DNA from: BOG-994 sp049514215
Lineage (GTDB): Bacteria; Pseudomonadota; Gammaproteobacteria; Burkholderiales; Burkholderiaceae_D
NCBI GenBank assembly: GCA_049514215.1
Contig: JBEKVI010000009.1
Coordinates: forward strand, 1-64,000
Direction of reading: 5' to 3'
Length of the DNA stretch: 64,000 nt
This document shows, piece after piece, positions 36,964 to 45,583 of this stretch (its first letter is position 1; every line of letters begins with the position of its first letter). The notes under the pieces were generated by a model that made no database searches, was not told the DNA's origin, and was given only the letters and a program-made list of their open reading frames with translations. The translations under genes and the position numbers were made by a program.

Positions 36964-37821
36964 ATGACCAACTCGGCCGCGACGACAGCCACAGCTTCTG
37001 TACCTCACTCACGCGCGAATTCAACACTCTTGGTCGGTCAAAAAGCACTCGTGACAGGCGCAAATTCTGGAATCGGACGCGCCGTCGCACTCGCGCTGGG
37101 TCGGGCCGGCGCTGATGTCGTCGTGAATTACGTCGACGGGGAAGCCGAAGCGAATGCTGTCGTGGAAACGATTCGTGAGTCTGGAGCGCGCGCAATTGCG
37201 TACCAGGCTGACGTCTCCTCGGAGCAAGAGGTCGCTGCAATGTTTCAGAATATGGTCCAACATTTTGGGACAATCGATATTCTGGTCAGCAACGCGGGTC
37301 TCCAGCGAGACTGCGCGTTCCATCAGATGACGCTCGCACAGTGGAATACGGTGCTTGCCGTAAACTTGACTGGCCAGTTCTTATGCGCTCGCGAGGCGAT
37401 CCGCGAATTCCTCCGACGCGGGCCGGTCGCATCGGTTTCATCTGCGACCGGCAAGATTATTTGCATGAGTTCCGTGCATCAGGAGATACCTTGGGCAGGT
37501 CACGCCAACTATGCGACTTCCAAGGGTGGAATAAAGATGATGATGGAGAGTCTCGCGCAGGAAGTCGCACCGCATCGGATTCGTGTGAACGCTATTGCCC
37601 CCGGGGCGATTCGAACCCCGATCAACACTTCGGCGTGGCAGACGGAAGCAGCCTACAACCAGCTAATGACGTTGGTTCCTTATGGGAGGATTGGCGAGCC
37701 CGAAGATATCGCCCGTGCAGCGGTTTGGCTCGCCTCGGATGAGTCGGACTACGTCGTTGGCACGACGCTATTCGTCGATGGCGGAATGACTCTTTTCCCA
37801 GGCTTCGCCACTGGCGGATAG
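36964..37821 (+). CDS. SDR-family oxidoreductase (glucose 1-dehydrogenase-like)
   Basis: 285 residues, classical short-chain dehydrogenase with an N-terminal extension of about 25. Cofactor motif KALVTGANSGIGRAVALALG, NAG motif in ILVSNAGLQRD, catalytic Ser/Tyr/Lys in KIICMSSVHQ and HANYATSKGG, and the C-terminal IAPGAIRTPI and GTTLFVDGGMTLFPG. Closest by eye to glucose 1-dehydrogenase/YghA-type enzymes, which oxidise sugars or reduce sugar-like carbonyls. First gene of a plus-strand sugar/redox operon inside the island. Confidence 0.9.
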   Translation: MTNSAATTATASVPHSRANSTLLVGQKALVTGANSGIGRAVALALGRAGADVVVNYVDGEAEANAVVETIRESGARAIAYQADVSSEQEVAAMFQNMVQHFGTIDILVSNAGLQRDCAFHQMTLAQWNTVLAVNLTGQFLCAREAIREFLRRGPVASVSSATGKIICMSSVHQEIPWAGHANYATSKGGIKMMMESLAQEVAPHRIRVNAIAPGAIRTPINTSAWQTEAAYNQLMTLVPYGRIGEPEDIARAAVWLASDESDYVVGTTLFVDGGMTLFPGFATGG

Positions 37822-37863
37822 AACCGCCATGAATTCGAGCTCTCGGCTTGGTTGAAAGAATCG

Positions 37864-39441
37864 ATGTCCACCGATCACTTTGACGTCATTATTATCGGAA
37901 GCGGCCCAGGAGGCGCGTCTGTGGCGCATAGACTGGCTCCCACGGGAAAACGAATTCTGCTACTCGAACGCGGCGATTACCTGCCCCGTTCGACGGCCAA
38001 TTGGAGTGCCCAAACGGTGTTTGTCGATGCTGCTTATCAAACGAAGGAGCTTTGGTACGGCAGGGACGGTCTCACTTTCCATCCGGGCTTGCACTATTAC
38101 GTCGGCGGAAACTCAAAAGTCTATGGTGCTGCGCTGTTTCGGATGCGGCAACGCGACTTTGGGGAAGTCCGCCATAGTGAGGGTATTTCGCCGGCATGGC
38201 CGCTTGGATACGACGCCTTCGAACCCTATTACTCCGCTGCCGAGAACCTTTACCAAGTTCATGGACAACGTGGTGAAGATCCCACCGAGCCCCCATCGAG
38301 TGGACCGTTTCCCTATCCTCCCGTTTCCCACGAACCGCGAATCCAGCACCTCAGTGAACGCTTCTCGGCGGCAGGGCTTCACCCTTTTCACCTACCCCTG
38401 GGGATTTTGCTGGACGAGAAAGATGGGAAGCCGACGCCGACGAGCATATGTATTCGATGCGATGCGTTCGACGGCTTCCCCTGCTTGCTCAACGGAAAGG
38501 CGGACGCGCAAGTTATCTGTGTCGATCCTGCCCTTAAGTCGTATTCGAATTTGACGCTTCGAACGGGCGCCTATGTCTCGAGATTGGAGACTGACGAGGC
38601 CGGCCAAACGATCACCGGGGTCCATATCAGCGGTACAGGCTGTCCGGAGCGACTCTCGGCAGACATCGTGGTGGTCGCATGTGGGGCGCTTTCCTCTGCC
38701 CTACTCTTGCTCCGGTCAGCCAACGAGAAGCATCCAAACGGCCTAGCGAATCGATCGAATCAAGTTGGACGCAACTACATGCGTCACAACCAGTCCATCC
38801 TGATGGCTCTCATGGACGAACCGAACGAAACGGTATTTCAGAAGACTTTGGCCATTAGCGACTATTATTTTGGTGCCGCCGATTGGGAGTATCCGCTCGG
38901 CTTGATTCAGATGTGCGCAACTTCTCATGGTGCCCAGATTCGGGGCGAAGCGCTGCCAAGCTGGCTCGAATGGGTCCCGAAGATGCCGTTCGACGAGATG
39001 GCAGCGCATTCGCTCGACTTCTGGCTTTCCAGCGAGGACCTTCCCCGCTCAGAGAATCGGATCTACTACGATGGCGATCGGGTCGTGCTCGATGTCACAG
39101 AAGGCAACATGGAGGGGCATCACCGACTAAAGAGGAAATTGGAGGAGATTCTGAAGTTCGCGGGCGGCCACCGGGCTCTTCTCGAAAGAAGCCTCTATCT
39201 GGGGAAGAACATTCCCATTGGAGGGACGGCGCATCAAGCAGGAACGGCCCGCTTTGGCACCGACCCATCGACTTCCGTGCTCGATCTGGATTGCAAAGCG
39301 CACGAGCTCGACAACCTGTATCTAACCGACGCAAGTTTCTTTCCATCCATTGGTGCCGTTAACCCAACCTTGACGATCATTGCAAATGCGTTGCGCGTGG
39401 CCGACAGAATTAAAGAGCGTCTATCACCCGTGTCCTTCTAG
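37864..39441 (+). CDS. GMC-family FAD oxidoreductase
   Basis: 525 residues from the ATG at 37864; the frame is open to a TTG at 37852. FAD-binding start DVIIIGSGPGGASVAHRL, then KRILLLERGDYLP. A Cys-containing segment CIRCDAFDGFPC lies near residue 200, as in one subgroup of large choline-dehydrogenase-like enzymes. C-terminal GMC domain: GGTAHQAGTARFGTD, then LYLTDASFFPSIGAVNPTLT. The family oxidises alcohols or sugars with FAD. It follows the SDR gene after 42 bases, so both may act on the same sugar-derived substrate. Confidence 0.9.
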   Translation: MSTDHFDVIIIGSGPGGASVAHRLAPTGKRILLLERGDYLPRSTANWSAQTVFVDAAYQTKELWYGRDGLTFHPGLHYYVGGNSKVYGAALFRMRQRDFGEVRHSEGISPAWPLGYDAFEPYYSAAENLYQVHGQRGEDPTEPPSSGPFPYPPVSHEPRIQHLSERFSAAGLHPFHLPLGILLDEKDGKPTPTSICIRCDAFDGFPCLLNGKADAQVICVDPALKSYSNLTLRTGAYVSRLETDEAGQTITGVHISGTGCPERLSADIVVVACGALSSALLLLRSANEKHPNGLANRSNQVGRNYMRHNQSILMALMDEPNETVFQKTLAISDYYFGAADWEYPLGLIQMCATSHGAQIRGEALPSWLEWVPKMPFDEMAAHSLDFWLSSEDLPRSENRIYYDGDRVVLDVTEGNMEGHHRLKRKLEEILKFAGGHRALLERSLYLGKNIPIGGTAHQAGTARFGTDPSTSVLDLDCKAHELDNLYLTDASFFPSIGAVNPTLTIIANALRVADRIKERLSPVSF

Positions 39442-39792
39442 CCGGATGTATTCCAGACCGCCGTGCACCCCTCGACTTGCCACCATATTGACGGCATGGT
39501 GGTCTGCTGCGGGCGACGAGCGGGGCGACGGCGCATCCGTCCTTCGTGGACCGAATGTTCGCACCCTATCGGTAGCGCTATCGAGGTGCGGCGGGGAGGA
39601 CACGAGACAGGGGCTGCAACGGCGTCCGATGCAAGAGCGTCGCCTCCGTCCGGTCATCCAGCGTTCTCTTGTCGACTTTCCCTGTCGTGATCCGATCGGG
39701 ATTGTGCAACGCCAACCGGTCCAACCTGCTCCCCCATTTCCTGCGCTCAATCTTCCGTCAAGACGGATTCACCACGCTCCCGTCGAGAAGTC
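39442..39792. other. Intergenic, nothing recognised
   Basis: 350 bases inside the island operon, between the GMC gene and the DoxX gene. Open frames on both strands have no recognisable similarity. It may carry a second promoter for the DoxX-VOC-glycosidase group. Confidence 0.35.
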
Positions 39793-40257
39793 ATGCTGAG
39801 CGTGTTTGCCGCGTTTCTCGGGCGCGCGCTACTGGTGGCACTTTTCCTGCCGTTTAGTGCCCTCGACAAAGTCCTAAACTTTAATGAGGCGCTATCGCAG
39901 GCCGAGCAGCGAACGCCTGGCAAGTGGACCGCCGCTGTCTTGGTAGCCAGTGGTTTAGGGATCGAGGTTTTCATGTCCCTTGCGATTTTGACGGGAGTCT
40001 TAGACCGCCTCGCCGCGGTTATCCTGGCTGGATATTGCATCATCACCGCGCTCCTCTGGAAACAGTTTTGGACCATCCGAGGCTTTCGGCTGAGTGGGCC
40101 TCAAACCGATCGCGGACCTTTCTGGGACTTCTTAAAGAACATCGCCCTTGCCGGCGGCTTCCTCTTGTTCGCTTTCGGTACCGACAGCGCTGGGGTACGG
40201 CATTTTTTTGCCGATCCCTTGACCTCATCGCATCCCTATTCGCAAGGTCAGCCGTGA
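39793..40257 (+). CDS. DoxX-family membrane protein
   Basis: 154 residues with four membrane segments, starting LGRALLVALFLPFSALDKVL and including VLVASGLGIEVFMSLAILTG, AAVILAGYCIITALLWKQFW and FLKNIALAGGFLLFAFG. The SALDKVLNF motif near the start of TM1 is typical (F/S-A-x-x-K). DoxX proteins are small membrane partners of oxidoreductases, for example in quinone-linked oxidation. The stop overlaps the next start by four bases (GTGA). A role as membrane electron partner of the upstream GMC enzyme is an inference. Confidence 0.88.
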   Translation: MLSVFAAFLGRALLVALFLPFSALDKVLNFNEALSQAEQRTPGKWTAAVLVASGLGIEVFMSLAILTGVLDRLAAVILAGYCIITALLWKQFWTIRGFRLSGPQTDRGPFWDFLKNIALAGGFLLFAFGTDSAGVRHFFADPLTSSHPYSQGQP

Positions 40258-41135
40258 TCGCAAGTGGTTCCGTTCGCAGGCTCGCTCGATTTTGCCTGGT
40301 GACCGCTAACGCGGAGCGGCTGGCGGACTTTTACGAGAAGGCCTTTGGCTGTCACCGGATCGCAACGGAACCACTTGGCGGTCCGGCTTCTGGTCCTCTG
40401 ATGAACAGGGACGATGGCGCGCGCTGTCTCTGCTTGGCGCTAGGCGATGAGATCGTCGAGCTCTGGGAGTTTGCGAAGCCCGGAGACCCCTATCCGGCAC
40501 ATTCACTAGCGTCTGATCTGATCTTTCAGCACTTCGCAATTCTGGTCACAAACATGGCGCAGGCTCTTCAGCGCCTCTCCAAAGCACAGGGATGGGTCGC
40601 GATTACGCGCGGCGGCCCCCAGCACTTGCCCGCCCAATCGGGTGGTGTGACCGCGTTCAAGTTTCGTGACCCGGAGGGACACCCGCTGGAATTTCTTCAA
40701 TATCCGGCCTTGAAAGTTCCGCAGAAATGGCAGCGGGCGCGTGCGAATCGAATCTGCCTAGGAATAGACCACTCAGCCATCAGCATAGGCGACATGGCGG
40801 TGAGCATTGACTTTTACGAAGCTCTGGGTTTGCGCAGATCGGGTCAGTCCCTCAATGTCGGCCGTGAACAGGAATGCCTTGACGCCCTTCCCGACGTGAA
40901 GGTTGAAGTAACCACCATGTTGCCACCCGATTCCGGACCCCATCTCGAACTTTTGTGCTATCAGCGCGTTTTGAGGGAGCGACCGGAGATTCGCGACCGC
41001 CAAGCCATCGCCGCAACGCGCCTTGTCTTTGAACTCCAGCTCGCCACTGACAGCGCCGAATCGAGCGACTTGCTCGACCCCGACGCACATCATCTCACGG
41101 TGGTCCGGTGCCCTGAGATTCGGAGGCTCGAATGA
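40254..41135 (+). CDS. Two-domain VOC (glyoxalase/dioxygenase fold) protein
   Basis: 293 residues from a GTG overlapping the DoxX stop; a longer open frame to 39924 would lie inside the DoxX gene. Two VOC modules: VRRLARFCLVTANAERLADF with FYEKAFGCH and KFRDPEGHPLEFLQYP, then ICLGIDHSAISIGDMAVSID with FYEALGLRR. Such folds hold a metal and catalyse isomerisation, lyase or extradiol reactions. The reaction is not known here. It overlaps the next gene by four bases (ATGA). Confidence 0.85.
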   Translation: MIASGSVRRLARFCLVTANAERLADFYEKAFGCHRIATEPLGGPASGPLMNRDDGARCLCLALGDEIVELWEFAKPGDPYPAHSLASDLIFQHFAILVTNMAQALQRLSKAQGWVAITRGGPQHLPAQSGGVTAFKFRDPEGHPLEFLQYPALKVPQKWQRARANRICLGIDHSAISIGDMAVSIDFYEALGLRRSGQSLNVGREQECLDALPDVKVEVTTMLPPDSGPHLELLCYQRVLRERPEIRDRQAIAATRLVFELQLATDSAESSDLLDPDAHHLTVVRCPEIRRLE

Positions 41136-43384
41136 CGGTCGAAATCAAAGTGGGAAAGCCCAGCCTCACCCTGCATCAGGGTTACACCTTGGCAGTCGCG
41201 GAGCCCGATGGCCAAATGCACCATGGCGATAACCGGGGGCTGTACTTCCTTGACACTCGCCTCATCAATGTCTGGGAGATTACTGCCAACGGCAGGCCAT
41301 GGACGCTGCTGAATAGCGGCGCGTTGACCGGTGCGACGGGTCGCGCTTATTTGACGAATCCGGACCTGACCTGCGAGAGCGGCACGCTCTTGGCCCAATC
41401 TCTGGGAATGATATTGAGTCGACACCTATACGGTGGAATGCACGACGACATCGATATTACGAACCACAGTCCGCACAGGACGCGGTTTGAATTGTCCCTA
41501 AAGATTCAGGGCGACTTTGCCGATCTTTTTGATGTGAAGGGTAACAAGGTCACGCATCGGGGAAAGATCACCACCGAGTGGCAGGCCAAAGTCCAGACCC
41601 TGACGACGCGATATGCTAACCAGGACTTCTGCCGCGCCTTCAGACTCACGGCTCAGCAATCCGACTCTACGATGACGCTTGCCAACGGTCAGTTGACTTT
41701 CACCGTTGAACTGGAGCCGGGTGCGAAGTGGCACACCTGTTTGCTCTTTGATTTCGCTGACGCAGATATCTGGAGCAAGGCGCCGATTTTATGCGGTCAC
41801 GATCATGAACTGTCCGAAAGCACGCGGGCACTCAGGCAGTGGCGCAAAAGCGTCCTCAAAGTCGAGTGCGCCCACACCGGCTTTGCGAGGGCGTTTTCAC
41901 AGTCACTGGATGATATGTTGGCACTTCGCTTACCCATTGAGGGGACGGATCATTTGAAGTTTGTTCCGGCAGCGGGGTTGCCGTGGTTCGTGGCACTCTT
42001 CGGCCGCGACAGTCTCGTTATCTCCCTGCAGGCAGCGATCGTTCATCCCGAATTCGCTTTGGGCGCACTGCACGTGCTGGCGCAATGGCAGGCCACGGAG
42101 CGCGACGATTACCGTGATGCGGAGCCGGGGAAAATCCATCACGAGTTGCGCCGCGGCGAACTCGCTCATTTCAAACTGATTCCGCACACGCCCTACTACG
42201 GCACTGCCGACGCAACGCCCCTTTACCTTATTACCTTGCATTCCGTCTGGATGTGCACGGGCAATCGCGAAGTCCTATCGGCCCATGTTGATACCGCTGA
42301 GCGATGCCTGGAGTGGATAGACAAGTATGGCGATCGCGATGGTGATGGATTCCAAGAGTATCAAACACGCTCCCCGGTGGGTTATGACAACCAAGGCTGG
42401 AAGGATTCGGGCGAAGCTGTGATTTATCCTGACGGATCAAACGTGAAAGGGCCGAAGGCCCTGTGCGAGTTGCAAGGTTATGTGTACGACGCCTGGCTTC
42501 GTATGGCCCAGATTTACGATGTTTTGGGGCAACCCGATAAAGCTGCCGCGTTGCGGGCAAAAGCAGCCGCGCTATACGACAAATTCAACAACGCATTCTG
42601 GAATGAGGAAGCGGGCTTTTATGCCCTTGCTCTGGACGGCGACAAAAAGCAAGTAATGTCGATTTCGTCCAACCCCGGCCAGTGCCTATGGTCCGGTATT
42701 GTGCCGCCCGAGCGAGCAAGAAGGGTCGTCGATCGGCTGATGCAAGCGGATATGTGGTGCGGCTGGGGTATTCGGACGTTATCGGCAGACCATAAAAGCT
42801 TTAATCCCTACCACTATCAGGTGGGTGCCGTCTGGCCCCATGACAATGGCTTCATCGCACAAGGTATGAAGCAATATGGTTTTCATGCCGAGGCCTCGCG
42901 GGTCGCAGAGGCCATCACACGGGCGGCGGACTTCTTCGAATTAGACCAGATGCCGGAGCTCTATGCGGTTACGCAGCAGGAGCCAGGATCGTTCCCGGTA
43001 CAGTATCTGGGCGCCAACGTGCCGCAGGGCTGGGCCGCAGGATCCATGTTTTCCATGCTCCAGGCGATGCTTGGATTTCAGCCGGATGCTCCAAATGCGA
43101 TGCTTTATATTGATCCAACGCTTCCCGAGTGGATGCCTGAATTGACGGTTCGAGATTTGAAGTTGGGCTCCCAGTCCTTCGATTTGCGCTTCGTTCGAAG
43201 CGGGGAGCGCACCGAGTTCGAAGTTTTGCTGGGAGCAAAAGACAACGTCATCCGAAGACCCATGCCAGAATGGACGAGATCTTTGCGCCTGAAATCACCC
43301 GTAACCCGGGGCCCATTAGCTAAATTGTCGAATACTCAGGAAGAAAATTTGGGGCAAGGTGTCGGAGGAAAAGAGTCAAATTAA
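41132..43384 (+). CDS. Amylo-alpha-1,6-glucosidase / glycogen-debranching-type glycosidase
   Basis: 750 residues. The N-terminal 250 match the domain found at the start of some bacterial glycogen debranching enzymes (LHQGYTLAVAEPDGQMHHGD, NRGLYFLDTRLINVWEI). The C-terminal (alpha/alpha)6 barrel shows AAGLPWFVALFGRDSLVISL, YFELDQMPELY-type glycosidase motifs (FFELDQMPELY), YGDRDGDGFQEY and YHYQVGAVWPHDNGFIAQ. It should act on alpha-glucans or related oligosaccharides. Last gene of the SDR-GMC-DoxX-VOC operon, coupled by a four-base overlap. Confidence 0.9.
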   Translation: MTVEIKVGKPSLTLHQGYTLAVAEPDGQMHHGDNRGLYFLDTRLINVWEITANGRPWTLLNSGALTGATGRAYLTNPDLTCESGTLLAQSLGMILSRHLYGGMHDDIDITNHSPHRTRFELSLKIQGDFADLFDVKGNKVTHRGKITTEWQAKVQTLTTRYANQDFCRAFRLTAQQSDSTMTLANGQLTFTVELEPGAKWHTCLLFDFADADIWSKAPILCGHDHELSESTRALRQWRKSVLKVECAHTGFARAFSQSLDDMLALRLPIEGTDHLKFVPAAGLPWFVALFGRDSLVISLQAAIVHPEFALGALHVLAQWQATERDDYRDAEPGKIHHELRRGELAHFKLIPHTPYYGTADATPLYLITLHSVWMCTGNREVLSAHVDTAERCLEWIDKYGDRDGDGFQEYQTRSPVGYDNQGWKDSGEAVIYPDGSNVKGPKALCELQGYVYDAWLRMAQIYDVLGQPDKAAALRAKAAALYDKFNNAFWNEEAGFYALALDGDKKQVMSISSNPGQCLWSGIVPPERARRVVDRLMQADMWCGWGIRTLSADHKSFNPYHYQVGAVWPHDNGFIAQGMKQYGFHAEASRVAEAITRAADFFELDQMPELYAVTQQEPGSFPVQYLGANVPQGWAAGSMFSMLQAMLGFQPDAPNAMLYIDPTLPEWMPELTVRDLKLGSQSFDLRFVRSGERTEFEVLLGAKDNVIRRPMPEWTRSLRLKSPVTRGPLAKLSNTQEENLGQGVGGKESN

Positions 43385-43419
43385 GGCGATTACACAGGAC
43401 TTGACAGGTTGTGTCACTC

Positions 43420-43607
43420 GCATATTTGACCGGTCGGTCTAGAACAAGGCCCAAAAAAAGCCGATTCATCAGCGACTTATGGGCCCATTGCGTATTGAGC
43501 CTAGTGTTCCGTTTGTACCTCATACATCTTCGCTTCGATCCCCAGGATTCGCCACAGCCCCGCTTTCAGGTCTCTTTGCAATGGCGTAAGGTCGTTCTGA
43601 ATCCTAG
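43420..43607 (-). pseudogene. Truncated duplicate of the RND tetR locus (regulator 3' end, terminator and operator)
   Basis: Minus-strand codons RIQNDLTPLQRDLKAGLWRI, LGIEAKMYEVQTEH and a stop at 43503 match the last 35 residues of the regulator at 9486-10115. The similarity continues beyond the stop through the terminator hairpin (T-run at 43453-43459) and the operator TTGACCGGTCGGTCT at 43426-43440, up to about the point where the pump adaptor would begin. Differences are scattered and often synonymous, so the copy is old or came from a related genome. The HTH is absent. Confidence 0.85.
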
Positions 43608-43626
43608 CGAGGTCGCCTCTATCGGT

Positions 43627-45450
43627 TTAGCTCCTACGTAAGCGCGCGAGCAGTCGACTACCGAGCCCTCGCCGCGGCTGTGGTCCTGATTCCCGCGGCG
43701 ACGGCGCGGTGACCGCGAATGGTGCTGGACCCCCGTGCGCGCACTGTTCGAGCATGGTTCTATATGCGCTTTCGAGCGCCAGTGTCGAAGCCTTGGTGTC
43801 GAATAAAGGTCCTCTGCGGCCTTCGGACAGGAGGAAGCTGCGAAGTTGAGCGAGGCGATCGGGATCTCGGGCAAGCCCGATCGCCAGCGCGATGAACCCG
43901 CTCCTGTCGCGGGCAATCAGATCTGGAAGCCCCACCGCGTTGAGCAGGCTCGCAGCGACGCGGGCTGGGAACGAGTCGCCCAGCCAGGTTACCGCAGGAC
44001 AGCCCACCCACAGCGCGTCACTGGTCGTGGTGTGCCCTCCGTAGGGCCAAGCATCTAGGAATAGGTCGGCGCAGGCAAGCATGCCAAGGTAATCCGGATA
44101 CTTCTGGGAGCCTGCAAAGCGCAGGCGAGCCTGCTCAATTCCACGCGACCGAAATGCGCCGATCAGATTGTCCCGCAGCAATTCCTCCCCCGGGCGCAAG
44201 AGGAACCACAGGACCGAGCGGTCCACTGCTCGCGCGACTTCGCTCCAGGCATCGACGACGTCCTCGTTGATCTTATTGCCGGCATGAAAACAGCAAAAGA
44301 CGCATCCATCCTCGGGCAGACCGAGTTCGGAACGACTCTTTTGAGACGGCTCCGAGCGCCGCGAATCGTTGATTTGATAGGAGTGGGGCAATGCGACGAT
44401 AGCCTCGCTATAGTCGACTTGGTGCTCGCGTGGAGTAACGGTCGCATCGCCGATTACGTAGTCGATCCACGATGCGCCAGATGTGCCCGGATATCCGAGG
44501 TAAGCGACTTGGACGGGCGCAGGCCGCAGCGCCCCTACCTCGAGGGCTCTCGTGAGGATATGTCCGTCAAGATCGATGAGGATGTCGATCTCGTCTGCCT
44601 CGATGCGTTGAGCGATGGCTTGGGCGGCCCAATCGGCAGTCTCGACGAAGTGATCAAAGCCCATCTCCAGTCGCAAGCGCAATGGGCTCGCATCATTTGG
44701 CCCCATCGAGTACGCGAACAGCTCAAACTGAGTGCGGTCGTGAGCTTCGAACAGTCCTGCGGCCAGAATTCCCGTGGCATGCGCATACAGCGTCGAGGAA
44801 AGATAGCCGAGTCGTATCCTCCTCGCGCCGCGAGGACGCAGCACAGGCCTTGCGCGATCGATTGCGAACTGACCCGATCGGGTTTCCGCGCAGAGTCTCT
44901 GGATCGCGCGGCTCGTCGGTCTCAGTAGCAGGTAGAACGGGGATACGAGTGGATTCTTTGCGTCCACCTGAGCTAGGATGCGCGGCCAGAGTGTAGTCAC
45001 GGTAGCGAAGTCGCCCACGTTGGCTGCGAGAAAAAACCATCCTATGACCAGGTCGGGCTCGTCCGGAAGCAGTTCGCACGCCTGCCGATATGCCGCATGC
45101 GCTTGGGCGGGACGGCGCATGCGTTCCAGCGCGCGCGCGAGGGCCCAGCTTATCGCGCCCCGAAACGAACTATCCTCGATGGTCTCGGCCAGGAGCGGTT
45201 CGATACTGGCGAGCGCCGCTTCCGGACGATCCAGCGCGAGTTCGATCTCAGCTCGAAGGTACCGAATTGGCTTGGCCGACGGCGCGAGCTGCTCGGCCTT
45301 CAGGATGGCTTCCAGCGCTGCCCCCGGTGCGTGCTGCGCCAAGAGGCGACCGGCGCGTTCGTACCAAGCCTGCTCGTCCAGCAGCGACGCGGGATCCAGA
45401 CCGGGGATTTCGGCGCCCGTCGAAGCGGGTGGCTGCGCAGGGTCGATCAT
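43627..45450 (-). CDS. TPR protein with OGT/SPINDLY-type glycosyltransferase domain
   Basis: 607 residues. TPR-like helices fill the first 180 (PEAALASIEPLLAETIEDSS; PAQAHAAYRQACELLPDEPD). The C-terminal OGT (GT41-type) domain is clear: RRIRLGYLSSTLYAHATGIL, PVQVAYLGYPGTSGASWIDY, VTPREHQVDYSEAIVALPHS, CFHAGNKIN, FAGSQKYPDYLGMLACADLF and HTTTSDALWVGCPAVTWLGD. Bacterial homologues glycosylate proteins such as flagellins or adhesins with GlcNAc-like sugars. A broken second copy is at 35722-35958. Runs opposite to the flanking operon and ends next to the tetR remnant. Confidence 0.9.
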   Translation of the reverse strand: MIDPAQPPASTGAEIPGLDPASLLDEQAWYERAGRLLAQHAPGAALEAILKAEQLAPSAKPIRYLRAEIELALDRPEAALASIEPLLAETIEDSSFRGAISWALARALERMRRPAQAHAAYRQACELLPDEPDLVIGWFFLAANVGDFATVTTLWPRILAQVDAKNPLVSPFYLLLRPTSRAIQRLCAETRSGQFAIDRARPVLRPRGARRIRLGYLSSTLYAHATGILAAGLFEAHDRTQFELFAYSMGPNDASPLRLRLEMGFDHFVETADWAAQAIAQRIEADEIDILIDLDGHILTRALEVGALRPAPVQVAYLGYPGTSGASWIDYVIGDATVTPREHQVDYSEAIVALPHSYQINDSRRSEPSQKSRSELGLPEDGCVFCCFHAGNKINEDVVDAWSEVARAVDRSVLWFLLRPGEELLRDNLIGAFRSRGIEQARLRFAGSQKYPDYLGMLACADLFLDAWPYGGHTTTSDALWVGCPAVTWLGDSFPARVAASLLNAVGLPDLIARDRSGFIALAIGLARDPDRLAQLRSFLLSEGRRGPLFDTKASTLALESAYRTMLEQCAHGGPAPFAVTAPSPRESGPQPRRGLGSRLLARLRRS

Positions 45451-45488
45451 GTCCAGGTCATCATAGCCAGGAACGTCATGAAGGTACC

Positions 45489-45583
45489 AGAGTGCGCAAT
45501 AAACTCAAGGACTTGCGCACTAAAAACCCCTTTTTTGGCGCTATTTTGGCGCACTCCGTTCTCATAAAAAAGGGGCGGAGGGC
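45489..45583. repeat. Structured region before the integrase gene (nested inverted repeats, TTGGCGC repeats)
   Basis: Two inverted repeats are visible: AGTGCGCAA (45491-45499) with TTGCGCACT (45513-45521), and CCCCTTTTTT (45527-45536) with AAAAAAGGGG (45566-45575). Between the second pair lies TTGGCGC-TATTT-TGGCGCACT (45535-45555), which recurs with one mismatch at 48942-48962 beside the tRNA. These may be integrase or Xis binding sites and overlap the integrase promoter. The integrase ribosome site (GGGGCGGAGGG) follows. Confidence 0.65.
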
